Source: Bacteroidales bacterium (GTDB lineage Bacteria > Bacteroidota > Bacteroidia > Bacteroidales > F082). Taken from it: a DNA stretch of 64,000 nt. The translations under genes and the position numbers were made by a program. The notes below the pieces were generated by a model that was not told the origin of the DNA, ran no database searches, and saw only the letters and a program-made list of their open reading frames with translations. The stretch is taken from the NCBI GenBank assembly GCA_017645275.1, contig JAGCPH010000021.1, positions 1 through 64,000 on the forward strand, given 5' to 3'. This document shows positions 50,958 to 59,637 of the stretch, in pieces (the stretch's first letter is position 1; the number at the start of each line of letters is the position of its first letter).

Positions 50958-51000
50958 AGATTAAAAAAAATTGAAATTAATATAAAAAAATATAGTTGAA

Positions 51001-52995
51001 ATGAATGATTTTCAAAAAGAAATACTTGCTGGCATCCCTGAACAACTGCCAGAAGTAAAGGAATATGACAAAAACATCAACCATGCGCCGAAACGCAAGG
51101 ATATCTTGACGAAAGAACAGAAAAGACTGGCGTTGAAGAACGCTCTCCGTTATTTCCCGGAAAGACTTCATGCACAGCTCGCTCCTGAGTTTTACGAAGA
51201 GTTGGAGAAATACGGCCGCATTTACATGTACCGTTATCGTCCTTCGTATAAGATGTATGCTCGACCGATTGACGAATATCCTGCAAAATGCCGTCAGGCT
51301 GCAGCCATCATGTTGATGATTCAGAACAACTTAGACCCTGCGGTGGCACAGCATCCGCACGAGCTCATCATCTACGGCGGCAATGGCGCCATCTTCCAAA
51401 ACTGGGCACAGTACCGTCTCGTGATGCAGTATCTCGCCAATATGACCGACGAACAGACTCTGGTGATGTATTCAGGTCACCCGATGGGACTGTTCCCGTC
51501 ACACAAAGAGGCTCCACGCGTCATCGTCACCAACGGTATGATGATTCCAAACTATTCAAAACCAGACGATTGGGAGCGTTTCAATGCACTCGGCGTGACA
51601 CAATACGGCCAGATGACAGCAGGTTCTTACATGTACATCGGACCACAAGGCATCGTCCACGGCACCACCATCACAGTGTTGAACGCATCGCGTAAACAAG
51701 GCGGCACACCGGCTGGCAAGCTGTTCATTACAGCGGGTCTCGGCGGTATGTCAGGTGCACAGCCAAAAGCTGGAAACATCGCAGGCGTGGTGTCAATCAC
51801 AGCGGAGATCAACCCGGCAGCGGCACAGAAACGCTACAACCAGGGCTGGGTCGATGAGATTCACGAGAATCTCGACGAGTTATTCGAAAAAGTCAACGAA
51901 GCACGTGCAAAGAAGATTGCACGCTCATTTGCATATCAAGGCAATGTGGTCGACCTCTGGGAATACGCAGCAAACAAAGGCATCCAGGTGGATCTCGGCT
52001 CCGACCAGACATCGTTGCACAACCCATTCGCTGGCGGTTATTACCCAGTAGGTTATTCACTCGAAGAGTCAAAGAAGATGATGGCCGAGGAACCTGCCAA
52101 GTTCAAAGAGGCAGTCTACGCTTCGTTGCGTCGTCATGTGGCAGCTGTTAACAAATTGACAGCCAAAGGCATGTACTTCTTCGACTACGGCAACGCGTTC
52201 CTCCTCGAGAGCAGCCGCGCTGGCGCCGATATCTTGAAAGAAGACGGCAAGTTCCGTTATCCATCATATGTCCAAGATATCATGGGACCAATGTATTTCG
52301 ACTACGGCTTCGGTCCGTTCCGTTGGGTCTGCACATCAGGAAAACCTGAGGATCTGCAGGTCACCGACGACATCGCATGCAAGGTGTTGGAAGACATCGC
52401 CAAGTCATCGCCGAAGGAGATCCAGCAGCAGATGCACGACAACATCCAGTGGATTAAGGGAGCACAGGCCAACCACCTCGTCGTAGGCTCACAGGCACGT
52501 ATCCTCTATGCTGACTGCGAAGGCCGCACCAAGATCGCTGCCGAGTTTAACAAAGCCATCGCTGACGGCCGCTTGAGCGCACCTGTCGTGTTAGGCCGTG
52601 ACCACCACGACGTGTCAGGCACCGACTCACCATTCCGTGAGACATCGAACATCTACGACGGCTCGAGCTTCACCGCTGACATGGCAGTACAGAACGTCAT
52701 CGGCGACGGTTTCCGCGGCGCCACATGGGTATCTATCCACAACGGCGGCGGCGTAGGCTGGGGCGAAGTCATCAACGGAGGCTTCGGCATGGTGCTTGAT
52801 GGCACTCCAGAGGCTGACAGACGCTTACATTGCATGTTACATTGGGACGTCAACAACGGTATTGCCAGAAGAAGCTGGGCTCGTAATGAACCTGCTATGT
52901 TTGCAATCAAACGCGCCATGGAGGTCGAGCCGAGATTGAAGGTCACAATGCCTAACATCGCTGATGACAAGATGATTGCTGAGATAATCAAATAA
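51001..52995 (+). CDS. hutU: Urocanate hydratase
   Basis: NAD-dependent hydration of urocanate to imidazolonepropionate in histidine degradation. Urocanase signatures: ELIIYGGNGAIFQNWAQYRL, TLVMYSGHPMGLFPSH, ITAGLGGMSGAQPKAG (NAD-binding, about residue 245), DQTSLHNPFAGGYYPVGYS, and PVVLGRDHHDVSGTDSPFRET (about residue 530). At 664 residues it is longer than the roughly 555 of Pseudomonas but typical for Bacteroidota enzymes. No other hut gene is in the window. Its 3' untranslated region has three hairpins. Confidence 0.96.
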   Translation: MNDFQKEILAGIPEQLPEVKEYDKNINHAPKRKDILTKEQKRLALKNALRYFPERLHAQLAPEFYEELEKYGRIYMYRYRPSYKMYARPIDEYPAKCRQAAAIMLMIQNNLDPAVAQHPHELIIYGGNGAIFQNWAQYRLVMQYLANMTDEQTLVMYSGHPMGLFPSHKEAPRVIVTNGMMIPNYSKPDDWERFNALGVTQYGQMTAGSYMYIGPQGIVHGTTITVLNASRKQGGTPAGKLFITAGLGGMSGAQPKAGNIAGVVSITAEINPAAAQKRYNQGWVDEIHENLDELFEKVNEARAKKIARSFAYQGNVVDLWEYAANKGIQVDLGSDQTSLHNPFAGGYYPVGYSLEESKKMMAEEPAKFKEAVYASLRRHVAAVNKLTAKGMYFFDYGNAFLLESSRAGADILKEDGKFRYPSYVQDIMGPMYFDYGFGPFRWVCTSGKPEDLQVTDDIACKVLEDIAKSSPKEIQQQMHDNIQWIKGAQANHLVVGSQARILYADCEGRTKIAAEFNKAIADGRLSAPVVLGRDHHDVSGTDSPFRETSNIYDGSSFTADMAVQNVIGDGFRGATWVSIHNGGGVGWGEVINGGFGMVLDGTPEADRRLHCMLHWDVNNGIARRSWARNEPAMFAIKRAMEVEPRLKVTMPNIADDKMIAEIIK

Positions 52996-52999
52996 GAAA

Positions 53000-53066
53000 G
53001 GACAAGGCATGCCTTGTCCCAACGGGATGAAGTTGAAATCCCGTAAGGATAAAGCATGCTTTATCC
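53000..53066. repeat. Two GCATGC-cored palindromes (copies 3 and 4) after hutU
   Basis: GGACAAGGCATGCCTTGTCC (53000-53019) is identical to the copy at 23238; GGATAAAGCATGCTTTATCC (53047-53066) is a third variant. Between them lies another stem, ACGGGAT...ATCCCGT. They start 4 bases after the hutU stop and precede the T9SS cargo gene by 40 bases. Confidence 0.85.
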
Positions 53067-53106
53067 ATCAAACAGAAAACATTAACAATTTAAAAATAAA
53101 TCGCGT

Positions 53107-53847
53107 ATGAAAAAATTATTACTTACATTAACAATGATTTTGTCGGTAATGGCATTATCGGCACAGATTTTCACAGTAACTGAGAAAGAAAGCGGCAACG
53201 TCGTCGAAAACGGTGCATCTTACTACATCTACAACGTCAATGGTGACGAGGTGTGGGAGCTCGCAGAGGAGTTTATAGTGACCGCCAACGAGGACGTACG
53301 TCTTATCGGCGAGAAAGTTGAAATGCAGGTCGTTGAGAACTCATCAAATTTCATCTGCTTCGGCCAATGTCTCTTGCCAGAGGTTTACGTATCAGATCCA
53401 TTTCCAATGGCAGCTGGCGAGACAGCCGATTTCAGCGCACACTATTCTTATACCAACCTTATGGAAGAAGTTGCGGGTCACGAGCAAATCATGAAATACT
53501 ACATCTACCCAGCCAACGATCCTGACAACAAATTCATCATCAACATCACCTTCAAGTTCTCGTTGAATGGTGTTGAGGATGTGAACTATGTGTCTGCATT
53601 CAGCAACGCTTATCCAACACCAGCAAGCAATGTGGTCAACTTCGATTATAGCTTCAATACTGGCGTCAGCAGCGCTATGGTTGCTGTATACAACATTATG
53701 GGTCATGAAGTGCTTCGCAGCGACATCAGCGGCACAAACGGCAAGCTGAGCATCAACGTGAGCGACCTCGCCGACGGCGTTTATTTCTACAGCCTCGTGG
53801 TGAACGGAAAGACTGAGAAGAGCAGCAAATTAGTCGTTAGTCGTTAG
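53107..53847 (+). CDS. Small secreted protein with T9SS sorting domain
   Basis: A 246-residue protein with signal peptide (KKLLLTLTMILSVMALSAQ) and a C-terminal type A T9SS domain beginning NAYPTPASNVVNFDYSF (about residue 172) and ending GVYFYSLVVNGKTEKSSKLV. The intervening part is an unknown beta-rich domain (IFTVTEKESGNVVENGASYYI ... KYYIYPANDP), as in small Bacteroidota surface cargo. The very last residues and stop (VVSR-stop) are coded by a GTTAGTC repeat. No promoter is evident between hutU and this gene, so it may be read from hutU. Confidence 0.82.
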   Translation: MKKLLLTLTMILSVMALSAQIFTVTEKESGNVVENGASYYIYNVNGDEVWELAEEFIVTANEDVRLIGEKVEMQVVENSSNFICFGQCLLPEVYVSDPFPMAAGETADFSAHYSYTNLMEEVAGHEQIMKYYIYPANDPDNKFIINITFKFSLNGVEDVNYVSAFSNAYPTPASNVVNFDYSFNTGVSSAMVAVYNIMGHEVLRSDISGTNGKLSINVSDLADGVYFYSLVVNGKTEKSSKLVVSR

Positions 53848-53860
53848 TCGTTAGCCATTA

Positions 53861-53893
53861 GTAGAGACGCACGATTGTGCGTCTCTATTTTTT
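53861..53893 (+). terminator. GAGACGCAC-type palindrome acting as terminator, copy 2
   Basis: AGAGACGCAC (53863-53872), loop GATT, GTGCGTCTCT (53877-53886), followed by ATTTTTTT. Same palindrome family as at 35426, 57494 and 62469; here it is a complete intrinsic terminator. Confidence 0.8.
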
Positions 53894-53925
53894 TATTTTT
53901 TTTACACTATATTAAAAATTATTAT

Positions 53926-53934
53926 TATCTTTGC
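53926..53934 (+). promoter_or_regulatory. Promoter -7 box for the DUF3990/antitoxin pair
   Basis: TATCTTTGC, 25 bases before ATG 53960. Confidence 0.65.
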
Positions 53935-53959
53935 AAAGTCTCGTTATAACGATAATTTT

Positions 53960-54637
53960 ATGAAAAATGTTTTGTTATATCATGGTTCGACAAAAGTAAT
54001 TGAGAGGCCGATATTAGGGTTAGGAAACCCTAAAAACGATTACGGTCTGGGCTTTTATTGCACTGAAAATCAAGAACTTGCAAAAGAATGGGCAAGCACC
54101 GAAGCGAGCGATGGTTTTGCTAACATTTACGAGTTGGATTTCAACGGTTTAAGGGTTCTTCATCTGAATAAAGAACCATATCATATCTTAAATTGGTTGG
54201 CTATTTTGTTGAAAAACAGGACTTTTTTGTTGTCGCAAGGTCTTCCAACCGATGCGAGAGACTATATTTTTGAGAATTTTTTGCCACAATATGAGGATTT
54301 TGATGTGATAATCGGTTATCGAGCCGATGACTCGTATTTTTCGTTTGCGAATGCGTTTTTAAACAACACGATTTCTTTGGAGCAGCTACGCAAAACGATG
54401 TTTTTGGGGAAGCTTGGCGAGCAGGTTGTGATAAAAAGCCAAAAAGCTTTCAATGCATTGAAATATCTGGGAAGCACGCCTGTTGCAAGCAGCCAATACT
54501 ACCCCAAACGACAGGCTCGCGACAATCAGGCAAGAGACGATTTCCAGAAGATGAGATCTCAAGTTTCTTCGGTTGATTCTATTTATATGATTGATATTTT
54601 AAGACAAAAATGGACTAACGATGATGCGCGCTTATAA
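53960..54637 (+). CDS. DUF3990 protein, probable ADP-ribosyltransferase-fold toxin
   Basis: A 225-residue cytoplasmic protein. LLYHGSTKVIERPIL at the N-terminus matches the YHGS/T motif of PARP/Tpt1-type ADP-ribosyltransferases, YGLGFYCTENQELAKEWA (about residue 28) the motif with the second catalytic aromatic, and LGEQVVIKSQKAFNALKYL (about residue 153) the strand with the catalytic Glu. This is an H-Y-E type triad, so catalysis is plausible. The next gene overlaps it by 17 bases and has a DNA-binding domain, which together suggests a toxin-antitoxin pair. Target molecule unknown. No signal peptide. Confidence 0.78.
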   Translation: MKNVLLYHGSTKVIERPILGLGNPKNDYGLGFYCTENQELAKEWASTEASDGFANIYELDFNGLRVLHLNKEPYHILNWLAILLKNRTFLLSQGLPTDARDYIFENFLPQYEDFDVIIGYRADDSYFSFANAFLNNTISLEQLRKTMFLGKLGEQVVIKSQKAFNALKYLGSTPVASSQYYPKRQARDNQARDDFQKMRSQVSSVDSIYMIDILRQKWTNDDARL

Positions 54638-55265
54638 TCATTATTATCTTGAGGATGTCATGAACAACCTCGCCGCAATGTTCGATTGTGCCGCAAACGT
54701 TGTGCATTACGACATTTCCGTGTTTTATGAGATGTTTCTTGCGAGCGGTGTGGCAGCGCAGATTGAAATGGGCAATCCCCGTTATTTGTCGGGGCTCTCA
54801 GGCATTGAGTTGATGCATATTGTATTTAAAAAATGCTCCGATAAAGATGTTCAAGACATTGATTATCATCCATTTGAGCGCACTCCAGAATATTGGGCCG
54901 GGTGGGCGTTGGCATATTACCAATGGTTTACTGCAAAATCGTTTACGTACATCCAGCGTAACGGGTTGGATATCAAGACCTTAATCAGTCTTTATCCAAC
55001 TTTGCACGAGGCTGACTTGTCAAAAGTTGTTGAAACTGCCGATACCATTATTGAGCGGCACATCGCTGAAAGTCGCAGCATTTTAAAGACATTGCGAAAG
55101 CAGTTACACCTCACGCAGAGCAAGCTCGCCGAGCTTTCGGGTGTCTCGCTCCGCATGATTCAGGCCTACGAGCAGGGTGACCAGGACATCCGTAAAGCCG
55201 AGGCGCAGACGGTCTTTGCGCTGTCGAAGGCTTTGGGGTGCAAGGCGGAGGTGATTTTAGAATAA
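54621..55265 (+). CDS. XRE-family protein, probable antitoxin of the DUF3990 gene
   Basis: A 214-residue protein. The N-terminal 130 residues (YYLEDVMNNLAAMFDCAANV ... ERTPEYWAGWALAYYQW) form a helical domain that I do not recognise beyond its frequent association with DUF3990 genes; the C-terminal part (about residues 155-214) is a helix-turn-helix: LRKQLHLTQSKLAELSGVS followed by LRMIQAYEQGDQDI. The start lies 17 bases inside the upstream gene, indicating coupled translation. By analogy with type II systems it should neutralise the partner and autoregulate the promoter at 53926. Confidence 0.78.
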   Translation: MMRAYNHYYLEDVMNNLAAMFDCAANVVHYDISVFYEMFLASGVAAQIEMGNPRYLSGLSGIELMHIVFKKCSDKDVQDIDYHPFERTPEYWAGWALAYYQWFTAKSFTYIQRNGLDIKTLISLYPTLHEADLSKVVETADTIIERHIAESRSILKTLRKQLHLTQSKLAELSGVSLRMIQAYEQGDQDIRKAEAQTVFALSKALGCKAEVILE

Positions 55266-55266
55266 A

Positions 55267-55293
55267 AAAACAGCCGGAGCTTTTGCCTCGGCC
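55267..55293 (-). terminator. Terminator-like hairpin between the antitoxin and the PEGA gene
   Basis: On the minus strand GCCGAGGCAAAAGCTCCGGC folds with one bulge and is followed by TGTTTTTTT, placed after the PEGA gene stop. Confidence 0.55.
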
Positions 55294-55306
55294 TCTTCAC
55301 AAGGAA

Positions 55307-57421
55307 TTAATTCTCGGCAGAGCAGACAAGGCGTACACTTCGACCGCTCGCGCGGCAGTCCCAATCAGCGCCGAGGTTGCTCTCGCCGAAGTACATGCCG
55401 TACGCGCCGTCACTATCTCCGTACGAAGCCGACCAGTAGAAGCCGTTGGAACCGACGCCGTAGACATATGTCCCGCTACGCCAGCCCGCAGCAGCGGGCA
55501 GGAAGACTGCACCGTTGGCTTCGAGTCGGTTAGTCCAGTCGCTCTGCGAGATGCGGTTGCTGCTGTAACTCGCTCTATCATTATTCGTGCTGCTCAAGCT
55601 GTAGTTCGAGCTGTTCCAGTTGTCAGGAAGCAGTATCACTCCATTTACTCCGTTCACCGTGGCTTTTGCGTACCTTATGCCAGAGCTGGTGCTTCTTATG
55701 TTGAAGACATAAACCCACTCGCCTCTTGTCAGAGTCCGCCAGCTCTTTCCGCCACCGTTCGATATGGTGTTATTGACACCCCAATCGTAGTTAGTGCCGG
55801 CTATATCCCAATTTCCGTTGCCGTAGTCAGTGCTCGTGGTGCTGGTCATCCATGGGTTCTTCCCGTTGTAGCCGCTCGTGCCCCAGCCGAACAGGTCTAT
55901 CCAGCCGCTATAGCTTGAGGAAATGTTTTTGTTGGCATCGCCTATTATATCCCATTGGTGCTCAGCAAATCGCCATGTGCGTGTCGACGCCTGATATTGA
56001 AGATTGCCTTGGGAGAATTGAACTTTTTTGTTGGAGGAAACTGAGAAAACCCCGTTACCGGCACCTGTTGCAAACGTCAGTTTCACCGAGCTCTCGCCTC
56101 CTGTTTGCGCCACTGTTATGGTTTTTGAGGTCTCCTTGCCGGTCGGCAGTTTCTCATTGATACTCAGCTTGTTTTTGTCATCAAGAGTGAAGTTTTTAAT
56201 GACAGGGGTGCAGCCGGTCTTCTCAAGACGAAGCTCATGGGTGCCGATCAGCACATTGCCCAGGACTCGCGGCGTGGTGCCATAATTTTTCCCATCGATA
56301 ATGATATTGGCACCAATGGGGTTGCTAACCACCTCGAGGGTACCGTAAATCGGTTCCGGGTCGGGTATCACGATGTTTTCAGTGGTGCCGAGCGTCAGCT
56401 GCACGTTTTTAATCGCAGTCTTATGCGATGCTTTTCTTGCCTCGAGGCTATGCGGACCATCGCTCAGACGGCCATTCCATGTGCCTGTGCCCTTCTTTTC
56501 ATTATCGACATAAATATCCGAGTTTGAATCGGTTGTGATATTTACACTTACAAAGTTGGCAGCCATTGTCATAGGTGCCTGCGTGGTATTGCCATCTGTT
56601 ACGGTGAAGGTTTTCTCAGCTGTCGAAAACATCTCCTTCATCACACGGACTCTATGCTCTCCGCTTGCCAATCTGTCAGATTTGAATGGCGTTTGGCCCA
56701 CTTTCTTGCTATCGATAAACACGACAGCGCCGTTTTCTGGGCTGCTTGTAATGTTTAAATATCCGAAAGCCGGGCGCAACCTCTTCTCAACGGTAATGTT
56801 CTCGCCTTCTTTAACAGGTATCGTCGCTTCGCCGCTTTCGCTATGATACAGCTCGCATTCGATGCGCCAATTATGCTTCTCGCCTGCCCTAAACGACTTA
56901 TAAACGCCCTGTTCACCAGATTCGCCTACATACACATCGTCAACATAAATTGTGGCATTAGGCTGGTCGGCGGTGATTATCAGGAAGTTATAGATATCTT
57001 TGACGGGTGCAACAGGAGCATACGCCTTGTAAACGAGAGCCATCTCATAGCCTTTCTTGGGTTGCAAGTCACATGGCAAGGTATATTCATAAACGCCAAA
57101 ATCGGGATGCGAAATCTTAAGATAATCGGCATATTTCGCTGTAAGATACACCCAGACCTCGCCAGTGTGATATTCAAGCACGATAAAAGTGCCGCCATTG
57201 CCCTCAAAACGCAGCTCTCGGCGTTGTTTGTCGGTGATGTTTTCCGTTCTAACTTTAATGACAGCATACGGCAGGTCGTTGTCATCAGTCTGGTAGTTGG
57301 GGTCGTCATTGATATTCACGAATCCGTGCACTTCCTTGAAAGAGCCAGGTTTCACCTCGAGCTGTGCCAAAGCGTTGAGCGACAATACGATAGCGAATAT
57401 AAATAGAAAAATCCTCTTCAT
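55307..57421 (-). CDS. Secreted PEGA-repeat protein with C-terminal FISUMP-like domain
   Basis: A 704-residue exported protein (signal peptide KRIFLFIFAIVLSLNALAQ). An N-terminal domain (about 20-130) precedes four PEGA-type beta repeats recognisable from IITADQPNATIYVDDVYVGE, LNITSSPENGAVVFIDSKKVG, VNITTDSNSDIYVDNEKK and LEVVSNPIGANIIIDGKNYG (about residues 145-430). The last 240 residues, from KVQFSQGNLQYQASTRTWRF to YGMYFGESN and the closing RSVRLVC, look like the Fibrobacter-succinogenes-major-paralogue-like domain common in gut Bacteroidales surface proteins. Role unknown; PEGA repeats often occur in surface and chaperone-like proteins. It forms a single-gene unit. Confidence 0.78.
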   Translation of the reverse strand: MKRIFLFIFAIVLSLNALAQLEVKPGSFKEVHGFVNINDDPNYQTDDNDLPYAVIKVRTENITDKQRRELRFEGNGGTFIVLEYHTGEVWVYLTAKYADYLKISHPDFGVYEYTLPCDLQPKKGYEMALVYKAYAPVAPVKDIYNFLIITADQPNATIYVDDVYVGESGEQGVYKSFRAGEKHNWRIECELYHSESGEATIPVKEGENITVEKRLRPAFGYLNITSSPENGAVVFIDSKKVGQTPFKSDRLASGEHRVRVMKEMFSTAEKTFTVTDGNTTQAPMTMAANFVSVNITTDSNSDIYVDNEKKGTGTWNGRLSDGPHSLEARKASHKTAIKNVQLTLGTTENIVIPDPEPIYGTLEVVSNPIGANIIIDGKNYGTTPRVLGNVLIGTHELRLEKTGCTPVIKNFTLDDKNKLSINEKLPTGKETSKTITVAQTGGESSVKLTFATGAGNGVFSVSSNKKVQFSQGNLQYQASTRTWRFAEHQWDIIGDANKNISSSYSGWIDLFGWGTSGYNGKNPWMTSTTSTDYGNGNWDIAGTNYDWGVNNTISNGGGKSWRTLTRGEWVYVFNIRSTSSGIRYAKATVNGVNGVILLPDNWNSSNYSLSSTNNDRASYSSNRISQSDWTNRLEANGAVFLPAAAGWRSGTYVYGVGSNGFYWSASYGDSDGAYGMYFGESNLGADWDCRASGRSVRLVCSAEN

Positions 57422-57487
57422 TTCAGTGATATTTAAACCGCAAAAATAAACAATTTAATTCAAAGAAACAATTTTTTCCCGTCTAAT

Positions 57488-57518
57488 AAAAAAAGAGACG
57501 CCACGATGTGGCGTCTCT
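57488..57518 (-). terminator. GAGACGCAC-type palindrome acting as rny terminator, copy 3
   Basis: On the minus strand AGAGACGCCAC (57518-57508), loop ATC, GTGGCGTCTCT (57504-57494), then TTTTTTTATT. It lies 31 bases after the rny stop and belongs to the palindrome family, with an extra C in the stem. Confidence 0.8.
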
Positions 57519-57549
57519 GCTGTTGTTTCTGCTGTTTCTGCGTGCGTCT

Positions 57550-59112
57550 TTATTTTGCAAACTGCACGGCTCGCGTCTCTCGGATAACCGTTATCTTGAT
57601 CTGTCCCGGATATGTCATCTCTGTCTGGATTTGACGTGAGAGATCGTATGCGATGCTGTCGGCCTCCTGGTCGCTGACCTTGTCAGCTCCCACGATGACG
57701 CGGAGCTCACGACCAGCCTGTATAGCGTAGGTCTTTACCACGCCTGGATACGACATCGCCATCTTCTCGAGCTTGTTCAGCCGCTGGATGTAAGCCTCGA
57801 CGACTTCACGGCGGGCGCCTGGGCGTGCGCCTGAGATGGCGTCGCACACCTGAACGATAGGTGCGATGAGTGATTCCATCTCTATCTCGTCGTGGTGGGC
57901 GCCGATGGCGTTGCAGACATCCGGTTTCTCTTTGAATTTCTCAGCTGTCTTCATACCGAGTATTGCGTGTGGAAGCTCTTCCTCGTTGTCGGCTACTTTA
58001 CCGATATCGTGCAACAGACCTGCGCGTTTAGCCACTTTCGGGTTCAGACCGAGCTCAGCAGCCATGGTGGCGCAGAGTTTAGCTGTCTCGATAGAGTGCT
58101 GCAACAAGTTCTGTCCGTATGATGAACGGTATTTCATTCTACCAATCATTTTAATGAGCTCTGGTGCCAGGTTGTGGATACCGAGGTCGATGACGGTGCG
58201 TTTACCTGTCTCGATGATTTCTTGTTCGACCTGTTTTTCAACTTTCTTCACCACTTCTTCGATACGTGCCGGGTGGATACGTCCGTCGGTGACGAGTTTC
58301 TGGAGTGAGAGGCGTGCTATCTCACGGCGTATCGGGTCGAAGCCTGAAAGCAAGATTGCGTCAGGGCTGTCGTCGATAATGATTTCTACGCCTGTCAGCG
58401 ACTCGAGTGCGCGGATGTTACGGCCTTCACGACCGATGATACGGCCCTTAATCTCGTCATTCTCAATGTTAAACACCGAAACAGTGTTCTCGATGGCGTG
58501 CTCTGATGCTGTTCTCTGGATGGTCTCAAGGACGATCTTCTTAGCATCCTGGTTTGCCGACATCTTAGCTTCCTCAACAATCTCTTTTGCGAGGACCATA
58601 GCCTCGGCGCGTGCTTCGTCTTTCACGGCTTCTTTCAGCTGTTCCTTGGCTTCGTTCACTGTAAGACCGGAAATCGACTCCAGCATCTTTTTCTGCTCCT
58701 CATGAATCTTGTCGAGTTCTGCTTGTTTCTTTGTCAGGTTTTCCTGTTGTGTTGTGAGTTTCTGCTGCTGATTGTTCAGCTCGTTTGCCTTACGGTTCAG
58801 TTCCTCGTTGCGTTGGTTGACTTGCTGTTGCTGTTGCTGCACGCGTGTCTCCACCTTCTGCAGCTCGCGTTTCTTCTCGTTGGTCTCTTTCTCATAGTCC
58901 GACTTCATCTGCAGGAACTTCTCTTTTGCCTGCAAAATCTTGTCTTTCTTGATAACCTCGCCTTTTTCTTTTGCTTCTTCCAGCAGTTGGTTGCTCTTCT
59001 TAGTCAATGCGTTACGCATAATTGTGGTAGCCAGCAACACTCCGATGCCTATCCCCACGACGCCAGCTACTGCGTAGAAAATAATGTTTAGTGATTCAAA
59101 TAGTAAAACCAT
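57550..59112 (-). CDS. rny: Ribonuclease Y
   Basis: Membrane-anchored endoribonuclease of mRNA turnover. One N-terminal membrane helix ([19 protein letters not shown]), a long Gln/Lys/Glu-rich coiled coil (about residues 35-205), a KH RNA-binding domain ([27 protein letters not shown], from about residue 210), and the HD phosphodiesterase domain with [18 protein letters not shown] (about residue 365). Length 520 is standard. Its KH GxxG is GREG. It ends in a palindrome terminator, and lies downstream of the RNA candidate and zapA on one strand. Confidence 0.97.
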   Translation of the reverse strand: MVLLFESLNIIFYAVAGVVGIGIGVLLATTIMRNALTKKSNQLLEEAKEKGEVIKKDKILQAKEKFLQMKSDYEKETNEKKRELQKVETRVQQQQQQVNQRNEELNRKANELNNQQQKLTTQQENLTKKQAELDKIHEEQKKMLESISGLTVNEAKEQLKEAVKDEARAEAMVLAKEIVEEAKMSANQDAKKIVLETIQRTASEHAIENTVSVFNIENDEIKGRIIGREGRNIRALESLTGVEIIIDDSPDAILLSGFDPIRREIARLSLQKLVTDGRIHPARIEEVVKKVEKQVEQEIIETGKRTVIDLGIHNLAPELIKMIGRMKYRSSYGQNLLQHSIETAKLCATMAAELGLNPKVAKRAGLLHDIGKVADNEEELPHAILGMKTAEKFKEKPDVCNAIGAHHDEIEMESLIAPIVQVCDAISGARPGARREVVEAYIQRLNKLEKMAMSYPGVVKTYAIQAGRELRVIVGADKVSDQEADSIAYDLSRQIQTEMTYPGQIKITVIRETRAVQFAK

Positions 59113-59148
59113 TTTTTAAATAATTTTACTCTTCCGCGAAAAGAAAAA

Positions 59149-59327
59149 ATCTGTCTACCCAAAGGGATCGTAAACCCTTGTAAATCACGCTTATGGCTGC
59201 CACGATACGCAAACGTCCACTGGCGTTAAAGCTCCTCTTACGAGGATGAGGCCTGTTTTTGTACCCATGAGTCAACCTGTTATTTGTTGTTATTGTTAAG
59301 GTTACATCATGCGTCGGGCAGACAGAT
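59149..59327 (-). ncRNA. Candidate structured RNA between zapA and rny (6S RNA position)
   Basis: The 219-base gap holds a segment of about 180 nt closed by a 12-bp stem: on the minus strand ATCTGTCTGCCC (59327-59316) pairs with GGGTAGACAGAT (59160-59149), with one G-U/mismatch position, followed by TTTTTTCTTTT. Inside are further hairpins: CCTCGTAAGAGG (around 59238), AACGCCAGTGGACGTT (around 59218), AAGGGTTTACGATCCCTT (around 59170) and an AACCT/AGGTT pair. 6S RNA is encoded next to zapA in many bacteria, has this length and a closing stem, so it is the leading assignment; the multi-hairpin interior is less typical. Confidence 0.55.
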
Positions 59328-59331
59328 AAAT

Positions 59332-59625
59332 CTATAGGTTCTCAGTCAACAAAGCATCAATTGCGTCAAGTTGTCTGTCGAGATATTGGTCCTTGAATGC
59401 GGCGTCGTTCTCATATTTCACCACGTTTGTCGCGAACTGGATGCAAACCATAGAGACCAGCGACAGATAGTCTTTGTCTGTGTAGATCCTCTTATACTCG
59501 TTGACCCGTTCGTTAATCATGTCGGCGGCTCTCCGCACCTTTTCCTCATCAGCCTTGTCAATAGTCAGACGGTAATTGCGGTCGGCAACTACAATGTTAA
59601 TTCTTATTTCATCACTCTCGCTCAT
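59332..59625 (-). CDS. zapA: Cell division protein ZapA
   Basis: Small FtsZ-ring cross-linking protein. The 97 residues comprise the globular start IRINIVVADRNYRLTIDKADEEKVRRAADMINERVNEYKRIY, of which INIVVADRNYRL and the DEEKVRRAADMINERV helix are family hallmarks, and a C-terminal helix (FATNVVKYENDAAFKDQYLD) for coiled-coil dimerisation. It follows the coiled-coil gene by 12 bases. The structured RNA candidate lies 4 bases after its stop. Confidence 0.9.
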   Translation of the reverse strand: MSESDEIRINIVVADRNYRLTIDKADEEKVRRAADMINERVNEYKRIYTDKDYLSLVSMVCIQFATNVVKYENDAAFKDQYLDRQLDAIDALLTENL

Positions 59626-59637
59626 ATCCGTCTATAT

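Noticed and set aside
55238-55918. 226-residue plus-strand ORF antisense to the PEGA gene
   Set aside because: It is low-complexity Ala/Val/Arg-rich sequence with no start context and lies opposite a protein with clear signal peptide and repeats; it is a shadow frame.
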